DNA of 17,290 nucleotides from DASXSB01 sp036506275 (GTDB lineage Bacteria; Methylomirabilota; Methylomirabilia; Rokubacteriales; CSP1-6). Below the pieces are notes generated by a model, which had not been told where the DNA came from, did not search any database, and saw nothing but the letters and a program-made list of their open reading frames with translations. Position numbers and translations under genes: made by a program. Each line of letters opens with the position of its first letter. Within the stretch, counting starts at the first letter, position 1. The stretch lies in the NCBI GenBank assembly GCA_036506275.1, contig DASXSB010000004.1, positions 1-17,290 of the forward strand, read 5' to 3'. Below, in pieces: positions 1-7,743 of this stretch.

Positions 1-23
1 GAGTCCTATGATACCGTCCGGAC

Positions 24-401
24 GTGCGGCGCGAGGAGGAGACGCTCCGGCTCGATAAATGGCTGTGGGCGGCGCGTGTCTTCAAGACGCGCACCCTCGC
101 CGCCGCCGCCTGCGACGGGGGCAAGGTGCACGTCAACGAGCAGGCCGCGAAGCCGGCCAAGTCCGTGCGCGCGGGCGATCTCGTCGAGGTCACGCTGCCG
201 CAAGGGCGGCGGCGCATCGTCAAGGTCGTCGCACTCGACGACCGCCGCGGCTCCGCCACGGTGGCGCGCGCGCTCTACGACGATCTCACGCCGCCCGCGC
301 CGCCGCGCACCCGTCACGCTCCACCGCCGTACCGTCCGCCCGGCGCCGGTCGCCCCACGAAGCGTGACCGCCGCACGCTCGATCGCCTGCGCGGGCTGTG
401 A
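24..401 (+). CDS. hslR: S4-domain RNA-binding protein, Hsp15 (HslR)-like
   Basis: The 125-residue product opens with an S4 RNA-binding fold. The segment RLDKWLWAARVFKTR (residues 9-23) and the later GGKVHVN and AGDLVEV pieces are the usual Hsp15/HslR pattern. In the known family, Hsp15 binds 50S subunits that carry a stalled nascent chain with its tRNA and helps recycle them. The C-terminal part (from about residue 85) is rich in Pro, Arg and Lys, as is common for the basic tail of this family. The start is GTG at 24. An in-frame TGA at 9-11 blocks anything further upstream, so the gene is complete, although no good Shine-Dalgarno sequence is visible. The stop lies only 4 nt from the stop of the convergent crotonase-family gene. 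The family call is good; the exact cellular role is inferred. Confidence 0.82.
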   Translation: MRREEETLRLDKWLWAARVFKTRTLAAAACDGGKVHVNEQAAKPAKSVRAGDLVEVTLPQGRRRIVKVVALDDRRGSATVARALYDDLTPPAPPRTRHAPPPYRPPGAGRPTKRDRRTLDRLRGL

Positions 402-405
402 GGGG

Positions 406-1200
406 CTACTTTCCCGTCCAGCGCGGCTTGCGCTTTTCCAGGAACGCGCGCACGCCCTCCGCGAAATCGGCGCTCGTGTAGGTGAGCGCGATGAGGTCTT
501 CTCCGCCGTGGGCGCGCCGCTGCTCCTGGATGCGGCGGATCGCTTCCTTGCTCACGCGCAACGTGATGGGCGCGTGCTCGGCGATCTGCTCGGCGAGGGC
601 GCGCACGCGGGCGGCGATCCCGTCCGCGGGCACGATCTCGTGGACGAAGCCCGCGCTCAGCGCCTCCTCGGCTGACAACAGGCGCGCCGTGAAGATCAGC
701 TCTTTCAACCGCGAGGGCCCGAAGAGGTCGAGGAAGCGCGAGTAGGCTTCCATCGAAAGACAGTTGCCGAGCGTGCGCGCGATGGGCACCCCGAAGCGGG
801 CGTCGGGGGTGGCGATGCGGAGGTCGGACACGGCGGCGAGCCCGAAGCCGCCGCCCACGGCATAGCCCTCGATCTGCGCGATCACCGGCTTGGTGACGCG
901 CTCGAGCCGGCCCACGCGCCGGTCGCCGCCGCGCTCGTACTCGAGACCGTCCTCCGCCGTCTTGAAGGCCTGGAACTGACTGATGTCGGTGCCGGCCACG
1001 AACGCCTTGCCTCCCGCGCCGCGCAGCACGAGCACGCGCACGGAGTCGTCGGCGTCCACCTCCTCGCACGTCTGGTAAAGGCGCTCGTACATCCCCCACG
1101 TCATCGCGTTCCGCGCTTCCGGCCGGTTGAAGGTGAGGGTGACGACGGCGCCCTCGCGCGTGACCAGGACTTCGGATGGATTCACGACCGAGGTGTTCAC
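406..1200 (-). CDS. enoyl-CoA hydratase/isomerase (crotonase) family protein
   Basis: The 264-residue product is a crotonase-fold enzyme acting on a CoA thioester in the cytoplasm. Visible family marks are the N-terminal LTFNRPEARNAM, the first oxyanion-hole loop AFVAGTD (about residues 66-72) and the second, GYAVGGG (about 112-118). The position that carries the first catalytic Glu in true hydratases (FGxPE) is FGVPI here (Ile140), while a Glu is kept near residue 167 (KELIF). Hydratase activity is therefore uncertain, and isomerase, dehydratase or another crotonase reaction is possible. The open frame extends to 1245, but GTG at 1200 is preferred because GAGGAGG sits 6 nt upstream of it. 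The gene is divergent from two CoA-transferase genes, which suggests a shared acyl-CoA pathway (inference). Confidence 0.85.
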   Translation of the reverse strand: MNTSVVNPSEVLVTREGAVVTLTFNRPEARNAMTWGMYERLYQTCEEVDADDSVRVLVLRGAGGKAFVAGTDISQFQAFKTAEDGLEYERGGDRRVGRLERVTKPVIAQIEGYAVGGGFGLAAVSDLRIATPDARFGVPIARTLGNCLSMEAYSRFLDLFGPSRLKELIFTARLLSAEEALSAGFVHEIVPADGIAARVRALAEQIAEHAPITLRVSKEAIRRIQEQRRAHGGEDLIALTYTSADFAEGVRAFLEKRKPRWTGK

Positions 1201-1206
1201 GACACG

Positions 1207-1213
1207 CCTCCTC
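1207..1213 (-). promoter_or_regulatory. Shine-Dalgarno of the crotonase-family gene
   Basis: On the minus strand this reads GAGGAGG. It is followed by 6 nt and then GTG at 1200-1198. It decides the start over the longer open frame that begins at 1245. Confidence 0.7.
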
Positions 1214-1248
1214 GCCGAGCCCGCTGCTCCGCGGCATCGTAGCACGCC

Positions 1249-1276
1249 GTGACGCGCGCGCCCCGTGTGCTAGGCT
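1249..1276 (+). promoter_or_regulatory. candidate sigma-70-type promoter for the CoA-transferase pair
   Basis: A -35-like GTGACG (1249-1254) is separated by 16 nt from TAGGCT (1271-1276). A TG one base before the latter makes an extended -10 element (TGCTAGGCT). The expected transcript start falls at about 1283-1285, right at the ATG of the first CoA-transferase, so a leaderless or nearly leaderless mRNA is possible. This rests only on motif matching. Confidence 0.35.
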
Positions 1277-1284
1277 TGGCGGCC

Positions 1285-2463
1285 ATGACGGCGCTCGAGG
1301 GCGTGCGCGTGATCGATCAGACGCAGGTCATGGCGGGGCCCTTCTGCTCGATGTTGCTCGCGGACATGGGCGCCGACGTCATCAAGGTCGAGCCGCCCGA
1401 CGGAGAGTACACGCGGCGAGAGCTTCCCCTCGCTCCCGGCGTCTCCGCGTCGTTCCTCGCCGTCAATCGCAACAAGCGCGGCATGACGCTCGATCTCAAG
1501 CAACCGGAGGGCGTGGCCGTCCTCAAGCGGCTGGTGGCGACGGCGGACGTGCTCGTGGAAAATTACCGTCCCGGCGTGGCGCAGCGCCTCGGCGTCGACT
1601 GGGAGACGCTGCGCGCGATCAACCCGCGCCTCGTCTACTGCTCCATCTCGGGCTTCGGCCAGACGGGTCCCTACGCCGCCCGCGGCGGCTTCGACCTCGT
1701 GGCGCAGGGGATGAGCGGGATCATGAGCGCGACGGGCGCCGAGGGCGGGGCGCCCGTGAAGATCGGCGTTCCCATCACCGACCTCGGAGCGGGACTCTTC
1801 GGTGTCGTCGGCATCCTGTGCGCCCTGCGCGCGCGTCGGGTGAGCGGGCGCGGGCAGCTCGTGGACACGTCGCTCTTCGAGGCGGGACTCGCGCTCTCGG
1901 CGTGGGAGGCGACGCAGTACTGGTATACGGGCGAAGTCCCGCGCGGGCTCGGCACCGCCCATCGCCTGAACGCGCCGTACCAGGCCTTTCGGGCGAGCGA
2001 CGGACACTTCACGGTGGGCGCCGCCAACGACAATCTCTTCCCTCGCTTCGTGAGCCTGCTCGGCCTTCCGCATCTCACGTCCGACCCGCGCTTCGCCACG
2101 CCGCGCGCGCGCCTCCAGAACCGCGCCGAGCTCCAGACGCTGGTGGAAGAGGTGACGGTGAGGGAGCCGCGCGCGCACTGGCTGCGCCGCTGCGAGGCGG
2201 CGGGTGTGCCGGCGGGGCCCATCTACTCGGTGCCGGAGGCGCACGCCGATCCGCACGCGCAGGCGCGCGGGATGGTGGCGGAAATGGAACATCCCGTCCT
2301 CGGCCCTGTGAAGGCTCTCGGCAATCCGGTGAAGATGTCGAAGTCACCGCCGCGACTCCGCACGGTGGCGCCCGCCCTCGGCGCCGACACCGATGCCATC
2401 CTCGAAGACCTCGGTTACGGCCCGGCGGAGATCGCGGCCTTGCGTAAGAAAGGCGTCCTGTGA
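1285..2463 (+). CDS. family III CoA-transferase (CaiB/BaiF type), first copy
   Basis: The 392-residue protein belongs to the class III CoA-transferases, which move CoA between carboxylic acids through an aspartyl-CoA thioester. Typical blocks are visible: an N-terminal GVRVIDQTQVMAGPFCS, DMGADVIKVEPP (residues 27-38), NRNKRGMTLDLK (61-72), the ISGFGQTGPY block (121-130) and GVPITDLGAG (161-170). Asp166 in the last block matches the catalytic Asp of the family. The substrate cannot be read from sequence. ATG at 1285 is chosen over GTG at 1249 because the family motif begins within five residues of it and the resulting length equals that of the neighbouring paralogue. The stop overlaps the next start as GTGA, so the two genes are probably translationally coupled. 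Confidence 0.9.
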   Translation: MTALEGVRVIDQTQVMAGPFCSMLLADMGADVIKVEPPDGEYTRRELPLAPGVSASFLAVNRNKRGMTLDLKQPEGVAVLKRLVATADVLVENYRPGVAQRLGVDWETLRAINPRLVYCSISGFGQTGPYAARGGFDLVAQGMSGIMSATGAEGGAPVKIGVPITDLGAGLFGVVGILCALRARRVSGRGQLVDTSLFEAGLALSAWEATQYWYTGEVPRGLGTAHRLNAPYQAFRASDGHFTVGAANDNLFPRFVSLLGLPHLTSDPRFATPRARLQNRAELQTLVEEVTVREPRAHWLRRCEAAGVPAGPIYSVPEAHADPHAQARGMVAEMEHPVLGPVKALGNPVKMSKSPPRLRTVAPALGADTDAILEDLGYGPAEIAALRKKGVL

Positions 2464-3638
2464 AACCGCTGCAGGGCCTTCGCGTGATCGATCTCACGCA
2501 GGCGATGGCGGCGCCCTTCTGCACGATGAACCTCGCCGACATGGGCGCCGACGTCATCAAGGTGGAGCCGCCCGCGGGCGAGGACATGCGCCGGGGGTCG
2601 ACGCAGAAGAACGGTCACAGCGCCACCTTCATGACGATGAACCGCGGCAAGCGCGGCCTCGTCGTCGACCTCAAGCGTCCCGAGGGCGTCGAGATCGTCC
2701 ACCGCCTCGCGAAGACCGCCGACGTGTTCGTGCAGAACTACCGTCCGGGCGCCGCTCGCCGTCTCGGCGTCGCCTACGAGGACCTGGCGCCGCTCAATCC
2801 GCGCCTCGTGTACTGCGCCATCAGCGGCTTCGGCGCCACCGGCCCCTACGCGCCGCGCGGCGGCTACGACCTCATCGCGCAGGGGATGAGCGGCGTCCTC
2901 AGCGTCACCGGGGACGAGGACGGACCGCCCGCGAAGGCGGGGGTGCCCGTGAGCGATCTCGCCGCCGGCCTCTTCGGCGCCTACGGCATTCTGTGCGCCC
3001 TCGAGTACCGCGAGCGCACCGGCGAGGGGCAGTTCGTCGACACGTCGCTGCTGGAAGCGGCAATGGCGCTCACGGTGTGGGAGTCGACCGAGCACTGGGC
3101 GACGGGACGGACGCCGAAGCCGCTCGGCTCCGCGCATCGCCTCGCCGCCCCCTACCAGGCGCTGCGCGCGAGCGACGGCTACTTCACGGTGGGCGCGAAT
3201 ACCGACAAGCTGTTCGGCGCCCTCTGCGACGCGATCGGCCGGCCCGAGCTGGCGCAGGATCCGCGTTTCGGCGATCGGGCCGCCCGCCTCGCGCAGCGCG
3301 CGGCCCTCGTGGCGGAGATCGAGAAGGCGACCGCCGGCGAGACGCGCGCGCACTGGCTCACGCGTCTCGACGCGGCCGGCGTCCCGAGCGGGCCCATCAA
3401 CTCGTATCCGGAGGCGCTCGCCGATCCGCACACGCTCGCGCGAAACATGGTGGTGGACCTCGTCCATCCGGGGGCGGGGCCGGTGAAAGCGCTCGGCGTG
3501 CCCGTGAAGCTCTCCGACACGCCGGGGGCGGTGGATCGTCCCGCGCCCTTGCTCGGCCAGCACACGGCGGAGATCCTCACCGAGCTCGGCTACAGCGACG
3601 AGGAGCAGCGGAGGCTGCGCGCGTCCGGCGTCATCTGA
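2460..3638 (+). CDS. family III CoA-transferase (CaiB/BaiF type), second copy
   Basis: This is a paralogue of the preceding gene, also 392 residues and colinear with it block by block. It shows GLRVIDLTQAMAAPFC, DMGADVIKVEPP (27-38), ISGFGATGPY (121-130) and GVPVSDLAAG (161-170), with presumed catalytic Asp166. The GTG start at 2460 overlaps the previous TGA by GTGA. The pair could form a heteromeric transferase or two enzymes with related acyl-CoA substrates; the sequence does not decide. The gene ends 15 nt before a candidate promoter that serves the B12 riboswitch, so it is probably not part of the B12 unit. Confidence 0.9.
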   Translation: MKPLQGLRVIDLTQAMAAPFCTMNLADMGADVIKVEPPAGEDMRRGSTQKNGHSATFMTMNRGKRGLVVDLKRPEGVEIVHRLAKTADVFVQNYRPGAARRLGVAYEDLAPLNPRLVYCAISGFGATGPYAPRGGYDLIAQGMSGVLSVTGDEDGPPAKAGVPVSDLAAGLFGAYGILCALEYRERTGEGQFVDTSLLEAAMALTVWESTEHWATGRTPKPLGSAHRLAAPYQALRASDGYFTVGANTDKLFGALCDAIGRPELAQDPRFGDRAARLAQRAALVAEIEKATAGETRAHWLTRLDAAGVPSGPINSYPEALADPHTLARNMVVDLVHPGAGPVKALGVPVKLSDTPGAVDRPAPLLGQHTAEILTELGYSDEEQRRLRASGVI

Positions 3639-3653
3639 TCGCTCACCGGCGCG

Positions 3654-3682
3654 TTGCACCGTGGAGACGAGTCTGTTAACGT
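3654..3682 (+). promoter_or_regulatory. candidate promoter upstream of cobalamin riboswitch 1
   Basis: TTGCAC (3654-3659) is followed by a 17-nt spacer and TAACGT (3677-3682), with TG one base upstream of the -10 as an extended element. Each box matches the consensus at only about half of its positions. The predicted transcript start (about 3688-3690) would fall in the weakly supported 5' strand of stem P1, so either the start or the exact P1 boundary may be slightly off. Confidence 0.33.
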
Positions 3683-3858
3683 CTGCGCGTTGTTCGCGCC
3701 CGGGCGCCCGTAGACGGGCCCAGGGAAGGCGGTGCGAATCCGCCGCGACCCCGTCACTGTGATCGGGGACGAAACCCGCGAGTGCCACTGGTCGACAGAC
3801 CGGGAAGGCGCGGGGAGTAGGACGATCCGAAAGCCAGGAGACCTGCCCGCGCGCGTAG
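3683..3858 (+). promoter_or_regulatory. cobalamin riboswitch 1 (upstream of cobU)
   Basis: This is a canonical B12 riboswitch (cobalamin aptamer). The core segment GGCGG-TGCGAAT-CCGCC at 3728-3744 forms stem P5 with its conserved loop. GTCACTGTGA follows at 3753-3762, and GCCACTG with GGGAAGGC lies at 3784-3809. The B12 box GCCAGGAGACCTGCC lies at 3833-3847. A closing stem P1 can form between CTGCGCG (3683-3689) and CGCGTAG (3852-3858) with one G-U pair. It starts 35 nt upstream of cobU, so binding of adenosylcobalamin or a related cobamide should lower expression of cobU and the genes after it. No T-tract terminator is visible, so control is more likely at translation initiation (inference). 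Confidence 0.93.
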
Positions 3859-3892
3859 CCTCACACCGGACTTCGAGGGAGGGCCCGGGGAC

Positions 3893-4456
3893 GTGGGATC
3901 TTCGCTCTTCATTCTCGGCGGCGCGCGTAGCGGCAAGTCTCGCTTCGCCGTCGAATCCCAGGCGTCGCGCGATCGCATCGCCTTCATCGCCACCGCCTTT
4001 GCCGGCGACGCCGACATGGCGGCGCGCATCGCCCGCCATCGCGCGGAGCGGCCGGAGGCGTGGACGACGATCGAGGAGCCGTTCGACGTCGCCGCCCGGC
4101 TGAAAGAGCTGTCGACCCGCGCGGACGCCGTCGTCATCGATTGCCTCACGCTGTGGGTCTCGAACCGATTGCTGCGCGGCGATAGCGACGACGTCATTCT
4201 CGCCGAGGCCGACGCCATCGCCGGCGTCGCCGCGCGCCCGCCCTTCGCGCTCACCATCGTCTCCAACGAGGTCGGCGAAGGCGTTCACCCGCCCACGGAA
4301 CGCGGACTCCGGTTCCGCGACATGCTCGGATTCGTCAACCAGCGCGTGGCTGCCGCCTGCCATCGCGTGGTGCTGATGGTGGCGGGCCTGCCCGTCACGA
4401 TCAAGGACCGCGCGCGCGAGGCGCCGGGCAGGAGCGATGCTCCCCAGGCTCCTTGA
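3893..4456 (+). CDS. cobU: adenosylcobinamide kinase / adenosylcobinamide-phosphate guanylyltransferase
   Basis: The 187-residue bifunctional enzyme phosphorylates adenosylcobinamide and then activates it to AdoCbi-GDP for attachment of the lower-ligand nucleotide. The P-loop GGARSGKS lies at residues 9-16. The segment RIARHRAERP contains His49, which matches the His that is guanylylated in CobU. DCLTLWVSN and SNEVGEGVHP follow, and the end GLPVTIK is typical. Length fits the family (about 180). The GTG start at 3893 follows a purine-rich GAGGGAGGG. It is the first gene behind riboswitch 1, and its 3' end overlaps cobT by 20 nt. Confidence 0.93.
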   Translation: MGSSLFILGGARSGKSRFAVESQASRDRIAFIATAFAGDADMAARIARHRAERPEAWTTIEEPFDVAARLKELSTRADAVVIDCLTLWVSNRLLRGDSDDVILAEADAIAGVAARPPFALTIVSNEVGEGVHPPTERGLRFRDMLGFVNQRVAAACHRVVLMVAGLPVTIKDRAREAPGRSDAPQAP

Positions 4457-5489
4457 GCGTATCGCCGCCCCCGCCCCCGATCTTGCCCAGGCGGCGCAGC
4501 GGCATCTCGACCTCCTCACCAAGCCTCCGGGAAGTCTGGGCCGCCTCGAGGAACTGGCGGTGCGGCTGGCGGTGCTGCGCGGAGGGGCGCCGCGCGTGGA
4601 GCGTCCGGTCATCTTCACCTTCGCGGCCGATCACGGCGTTGCCGCCGAAGGTGTCAGCGCCTATCCGCAGACCGTCACCGCGCAGATGGTCGAGAACTTC
4701 CTGCGCGGCGGCGCCGCCGTGAACGTGCTCGCGCGGCAAGCGGGCGCGCGGCTCGTCCTCGCGGACTTCGGCGTCGCCACCCCGGGGGCGTTCGGGGGAG
4801 CGCTGATCGACCGTAGGATCGCGGCCGGCACCGCCAATATCGCGGAGGGCCCGGCGATGTCGCGAGAGCAGGCGGAGCGGGCGGTGGAGGCGGGCGCGCG
4901 GCTCGCGGAGGAGGCGCTCGACGCGGGCGCCGATCTGCTCGCCACCGGCGAGATGGGGATCGCGAACACCACGTCCGCCAGCGTCGTCACGGCCGCCCTC
5001 ACCGGCGCGGCGCCGGAAGCCGTCACCGGGCGCGGCACCGGGATCGACGACGTGCGCTGGCGACGAAAGATCGCCGTCGTCGCCCGCGCGCTGGCCGTGA
5101 ACCGACCCGATCCGCGCGATCCCCTCGACGTCCTCGCGCGCACGGGTGGCTTCGAGATCGCGGGGCTGGTGGGCGTGATCGTGGCCGGCGCCGCCCACCG
5201 CGTTCCGGTGGTGATCGACGGCTTCATCTCCACCGCGGCCGCCCTCGTCGCCGTCGCCCTCGCGCCCGCCGCGCGCGCCGCGCTGTTCGCGTCCCACCGG
5301 TCGCCGGAGCCCGGGCACGCGCGCGCGCTCGCGCACCTCGGCCTCACGCCCTATCTCGATCTCGGGATGCGGTTGGGGGAGGGGACCGGCGCCGCGCTGT
5401 TCATTCACCTCGCGCGCGCGGCCGCGCTCCTCTACTCGGAGATGGCCACGTTCAAGTCGGCCGGCGTCGACGGCCCCACCGCAACGTGA
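4437..5489 (+). CDS. cobT: nicotinate-nucleotide--dimethylbenzimidazole phosphoribosyltransferase
   Basis: The 350-residue protein makes alpha-ribazole phosphate from a lower-ligand base and nicotinate mononucleotide, the base-activating half of nucleotide-loop assembly. The hallmarks LTKPPGSLGRLEELA, TFAADHGVAAEGVSAYP, GEMGIANTTSA and GMRLGEGTGA are all present. Glu315 in the last of these corresponds to the catalytic Glu of characterised CobT. ATG at 4437 lies inside the end of cobU; AGGAG is present but only 2 nt before it, so initiation probably relies on coupling to cobU translation. No cobS lies next to it, although cobU-cobT-cobS clusters are common. The base used cannot be told from sequence. 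Confidence 0.94.
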   Translation: MLPRLLERIAAPAPDLAQAAQRHLDLLTKPPGSLGRLEELAVRLAVLRGGAPRVERPVIFTFAADHGVAAEGVSAYPQTVTAQMVENFLRGGAAVNVLARQAGARLVLADFGVATPGAFGGALIDRRIAAGTANIAEGPAMSREQAERAVEAGARLAEEALDAGADLLATGEMGIANTTSASVVTAALTGAAPEAVTGRGTGIDDVRWRRKIAVVARALAVNRPDPRDPLDVLARTGGFEIAGLVGVIVAGAAHRVPVVIDGFISTAAALVAVALAPAARAALFASHRSPEPGHARALAHLGLTPYLDLGMRLGEGTGAALFIHLARAAALLYSEMATFKSAGVDGPTAT

Positions 5490-6865
5490 TGCCGCGCGCG
5501 CTCGTGATCGGCGGGACCGCGAGCGGCGTCGGCAAGACGACGGTCACGCTCGGGCTCCTGGAAGCGCTGCGACGGCGTGGCCAGCGCGTGCAGGCGTTCA
5601 AGGTCGGGCCGGACTTCATCGACCCCGCGCACCACGCCCTCGTCACCGGCCGCCCCGCCTACAACCTCGACGCGTGGATGTGCGGGCGGGCGGCGGTGCT
5701 CGCGTGCACCGCGCGGCACGCCGCGGACGCCGACATCGTGGTCGTCGAAGGCGTGATGGGATGCTTCGACGGCGCTGACGCCACCGGCGAGGACGGGTCC
5801 ACCGCCCAGATCGCGAAATGGCTGGAGGCGCCGGTGATCCTCGTCGTCGACGCCGCCGCCCAGAGTCGGAGCGCGGCGGCGGTGGTGCTCGGGTTCGAGC
5901 GCTTCGATCCCAAGCTCGCGATCGGCGCCGTCATCGTCAACCGCGTGGCCGGTGCCGTCCACGCGCGATGGTTGCGGGAAGCGATCGGGAGCGCGTGCCG
6001 CGCGCCCGTCGTCGGCGCTCTCGGCCACGACGCGGGCCTCACGCTGCCCGAGCGCCACCTCGGTCTGGTCACGGCCGCCGAAGGCGCGCTCACGGAAGAG
6101 CGCCGCGCCGCTCTCGCCGCCGCCGTGGAGCGCTCGGTGGACGTCGACCGGCTGCTCGCGCTCGCGTCCCCGCTCCCGATCGAGGTCAGCATGGCGGCGC
6201 CACCGTCCGCGGCACCGGGCACGGCGAGCGGGCGGCGGGCACGGATCGGGATCGCCCGCGACGCCGCCTTCCAGTTCTATTACGAGGAAAACTTCGAGCG
6301 GTTGCGGGCGGCGGGCGCCGAGCTTTGCTTCTGGAGCCCGCTCTCGGACCCAACGCTGCCCGACGTGGACGGGCTCTACCTCGGCGGCGGATATCCGGAG
6401 CTGCACGGCGCCCGCCTCGCCGCCAATGCCGGCATGCGCGCCGCCGTCCGGGAGTTCGCAGAGGCCGGCCGCCCGATCTACGCCGAGTGCGGCGGCCTCA
6501 TGTACCTGGCGTCCTCGCTGCAAGACCTGGATGGCGTCACGCACGAGATGGTCGGTCTCCTGCCCGCCGGCGTGCGCATGTGGCCGCGGCGACTCTGCCT
6601 CGGCTACACCGAGGTCACGTTCACGGCGGAGGCGCCGCTGGGCGCGGCGGGGACGGCTGCCCGCGGCCACGAGTTTCACGCCTCCACGCTGGAGCCGGTG
6701 CCGCCGTCGATCACGCGCGTGTATCGCCTCCGGGGCGGGCTCGCCCGCAACGAGGAGCGCGCGGAAGGATACCTGATCGGCAACGCGCTCCTGAGCTACG
6801 TGCACCTCCACTTCGCGTCCAATCCCGCGCTCGCGGAGCGCTTCGTGGCGAGCTGCGCCCGATGA
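5489..6865 (+). CDS. cbiA: cobyrinate a,c-diamide synthase (CbiA/CobB family)
   Basis: The product of about 458 residues has the two-domain layout of CbiA/CobB. It has an N-terminal ATP-binding P-loop GGTASGVGKTT with KVGPDFIDPAHH, and a C-terminal class I glutamine amidotransferase domain with nucleophile Cys334 (YAECGGLMY) and the HEFHAS motif (His394, His397). The family amidates side chains a and c of cobyrinate or hydrogenobyrinate using glutamine and ATP. The sequence does not tell which substrate applies, so cobB is an equal name. ATG at 5489 overlaps the cobT stop as TGATG; an in-frame GTG at 5486 is the only close alternative. Its presence implies some late corrin-ring synthesis or salvage of under-amidated corrinoids. 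Confidence 0.92.
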   Translation: MPRALVIGGTASGVGKTTVTLGLLEALRRRGQRVQAFKVGPDFIDPAHHALVTGRPAYNLDAWMCGRAAVLACTARHAADADIVVVEGVMGCFDGADATGEDGSTAQIAKWLEAPVILVVDAAAQSRSAAAVVLGFERFDPKLAIGAVIVNRVAGAVHARWLREAIGSACRAPVVGALGHDAGLTLPERHLGLVTAAEGALTEERRAALAAAVERSVDVDRLLALASPLPIEVSMAAPPSAAPGTASGRRARIGIARDAAFQFYYEENFERLRAAGAELCFWSPLSDPTLPDVDGLYLGGGYPELHGARLAANAGMRAAVREFAEAGRPIYAECGGLMYLASSLQDLDGVTHEMVGLLPAGVRMWPRRLCLGYTEVTFTAEAPLGAAGTAARGHEFHASTLEPVPPSITRVYRLRGGLARNEERAEGYLIGNALLSYVHLHFASNPALAERFVASCAR

Positions 6866-7743
6866 GCCGCCTCGTCGCGTTCGTCGTCGGCGTCGCTTTC
6901 CTGGCGGAGGCCGGGATCGGTGACGCGTTCGTCATCAAGGACATGCACGGCCGCGAGGTCACGCTGCCGGAGCCGCCGCGGCGGATCGTGTCGCTGGTGC
7001 CGAGCGTGACCGAGCTGATCTACGCGCTCGGCGGCGAAGATCGGCTGGTGGGGCGCACCGATTTCTGCGACTACCCTCCCGCCGTGCGCGAGAAGCGCAG
7101 CGTGGGCGGGATGCTGGCGCCGAGCCTGGAAACGATCGTGGCGCTGAAGGCCGACCTCGTGGTGGCGACGCGGGACGGCAATACGGAGGAGACGTTCGCG
7201 CAGCTCGGACGCCTGCGCATTCCCACCTTCGTCGCCGGCGCCGATCACGTCGCGGACGTCTACGATCTGATCGCGCGCGTGGCTCGCCTCGCCGGGCGCG
7301 AGGCAGCGGTGGCGCCGCTGGTGACGCGCCTCGAGCAGCGCATCGCGTCCGTGCGGGCGGCGGTGGCGCCCTTCCGCGTGCCCCGAGTTCTCTACGTGCT
7401 CTGGCCCGATCCACTGATCGTTCCCGGGCGCGGGGTGCTCGTGAGCGAGCTGATCCAGATCGCGGGCGGCGACAGCGTCACCGCGCACGATCACGACGCC
7501 TATCCGCGCTACAGCGTGGAGGCGGCGGTGGCGCGCGCGCCCGAGGTGATCATCCTGGCCAGCCACGGCGCCAACATCGGCAACGTGGCGCGCGAGAAAT
7601 GGGACCGCCTGTCGAGCCTGCCCGCCATCCGCGCGGGGCGCGTGCATGCGCTGGACGGCAACCTGATGCACCGGTACGGCCCGCGCATGGTCGATGGGCT
7701 GGAGCGGCTCGCGCGCGCGATCCATCCGGAGGCGTTCCCGTGA
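6862..7743 (+). CDS. btuF: periplasmic cobalamin-binding protein of an ABC importer
   Basis: The 293-residue substrate-binding protein has an N-terminal hydrophobic signal sequence (about residues 3-22, ending AGIGDA) and no lipobox Cys, so it should be a free periplasmic protein. RIVSLVPSVTELIYALG (41-57) is the conserved start of the BtuF/FhuD class, and Glu51 is placed like the Glu that docks on the permease in E. coli BtuF. The class also includes siderophore binders, but the position between cbiA and a BtuC/BtuD pair behind a B12 riboswitch makes corrinoid the likely ligand. ATG at 6862 overlaps the cbiA stop as ATGA. Confidence 0.88.
   Translation: MSRLVAFVVGVAFLAEAGIGDAFVIKDMHGREVTLPEPPRRIVSLVPSVTELIYALGGEDRLVGRTDFCDYPPAVREKRSVGGMLAPSLETIVALKADLVVATRDGNTEETFAQLGRLRIPTFVAGADHVADVYDLIARVARLAGREAAVAPLVTRLEQRIASVRAAVAPFRVPRVLYVLWPDPLIVPGRGVLVSELIQIAGGDSVTAHDHDAYPRYSVEAAVARAPEVIILASHGANIGNVAREKWDRLSSLPAIRAGRVHALDGNLMHRYGPRMVDGLERLARAIHPEAFP

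Noticed and set aside
314..1237. Long minus-strand open frame over the crotonase-family gene
   Set aside because: It is a shifted-frame shadow. Its product is Arg/Gly/Pro-rich with no recognisable domain, while the overlapping frame has clear crotonase motifs.
2415..3788. 457-codon minus-strand frame opposite the second CoA-transferase and riboswitch 1
   Set aside because: It is antisense to a well-supported gene and a riboswitch, and its composition is typical of the reverse frame of GC-rich DNA.
3732..4103. Open frame running from riboswitch 1 into cobU
   Set aside because: It begins inside the aptamer core and overlaps cobU in another frame; no family features are visible.
5818..6861. 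N-terminal extension of the btuF frame through cbiA
   Set aside because: The stretch is a shadow of cbiA. The signal peptide and the ATGA overlap at 6862 fix the start.
7599..7739. N-terminal extension of btuC
   Set aside because: It overlaps btuF and has no membrane-protein character. GTG 7740 at the btuF stop is the better start.
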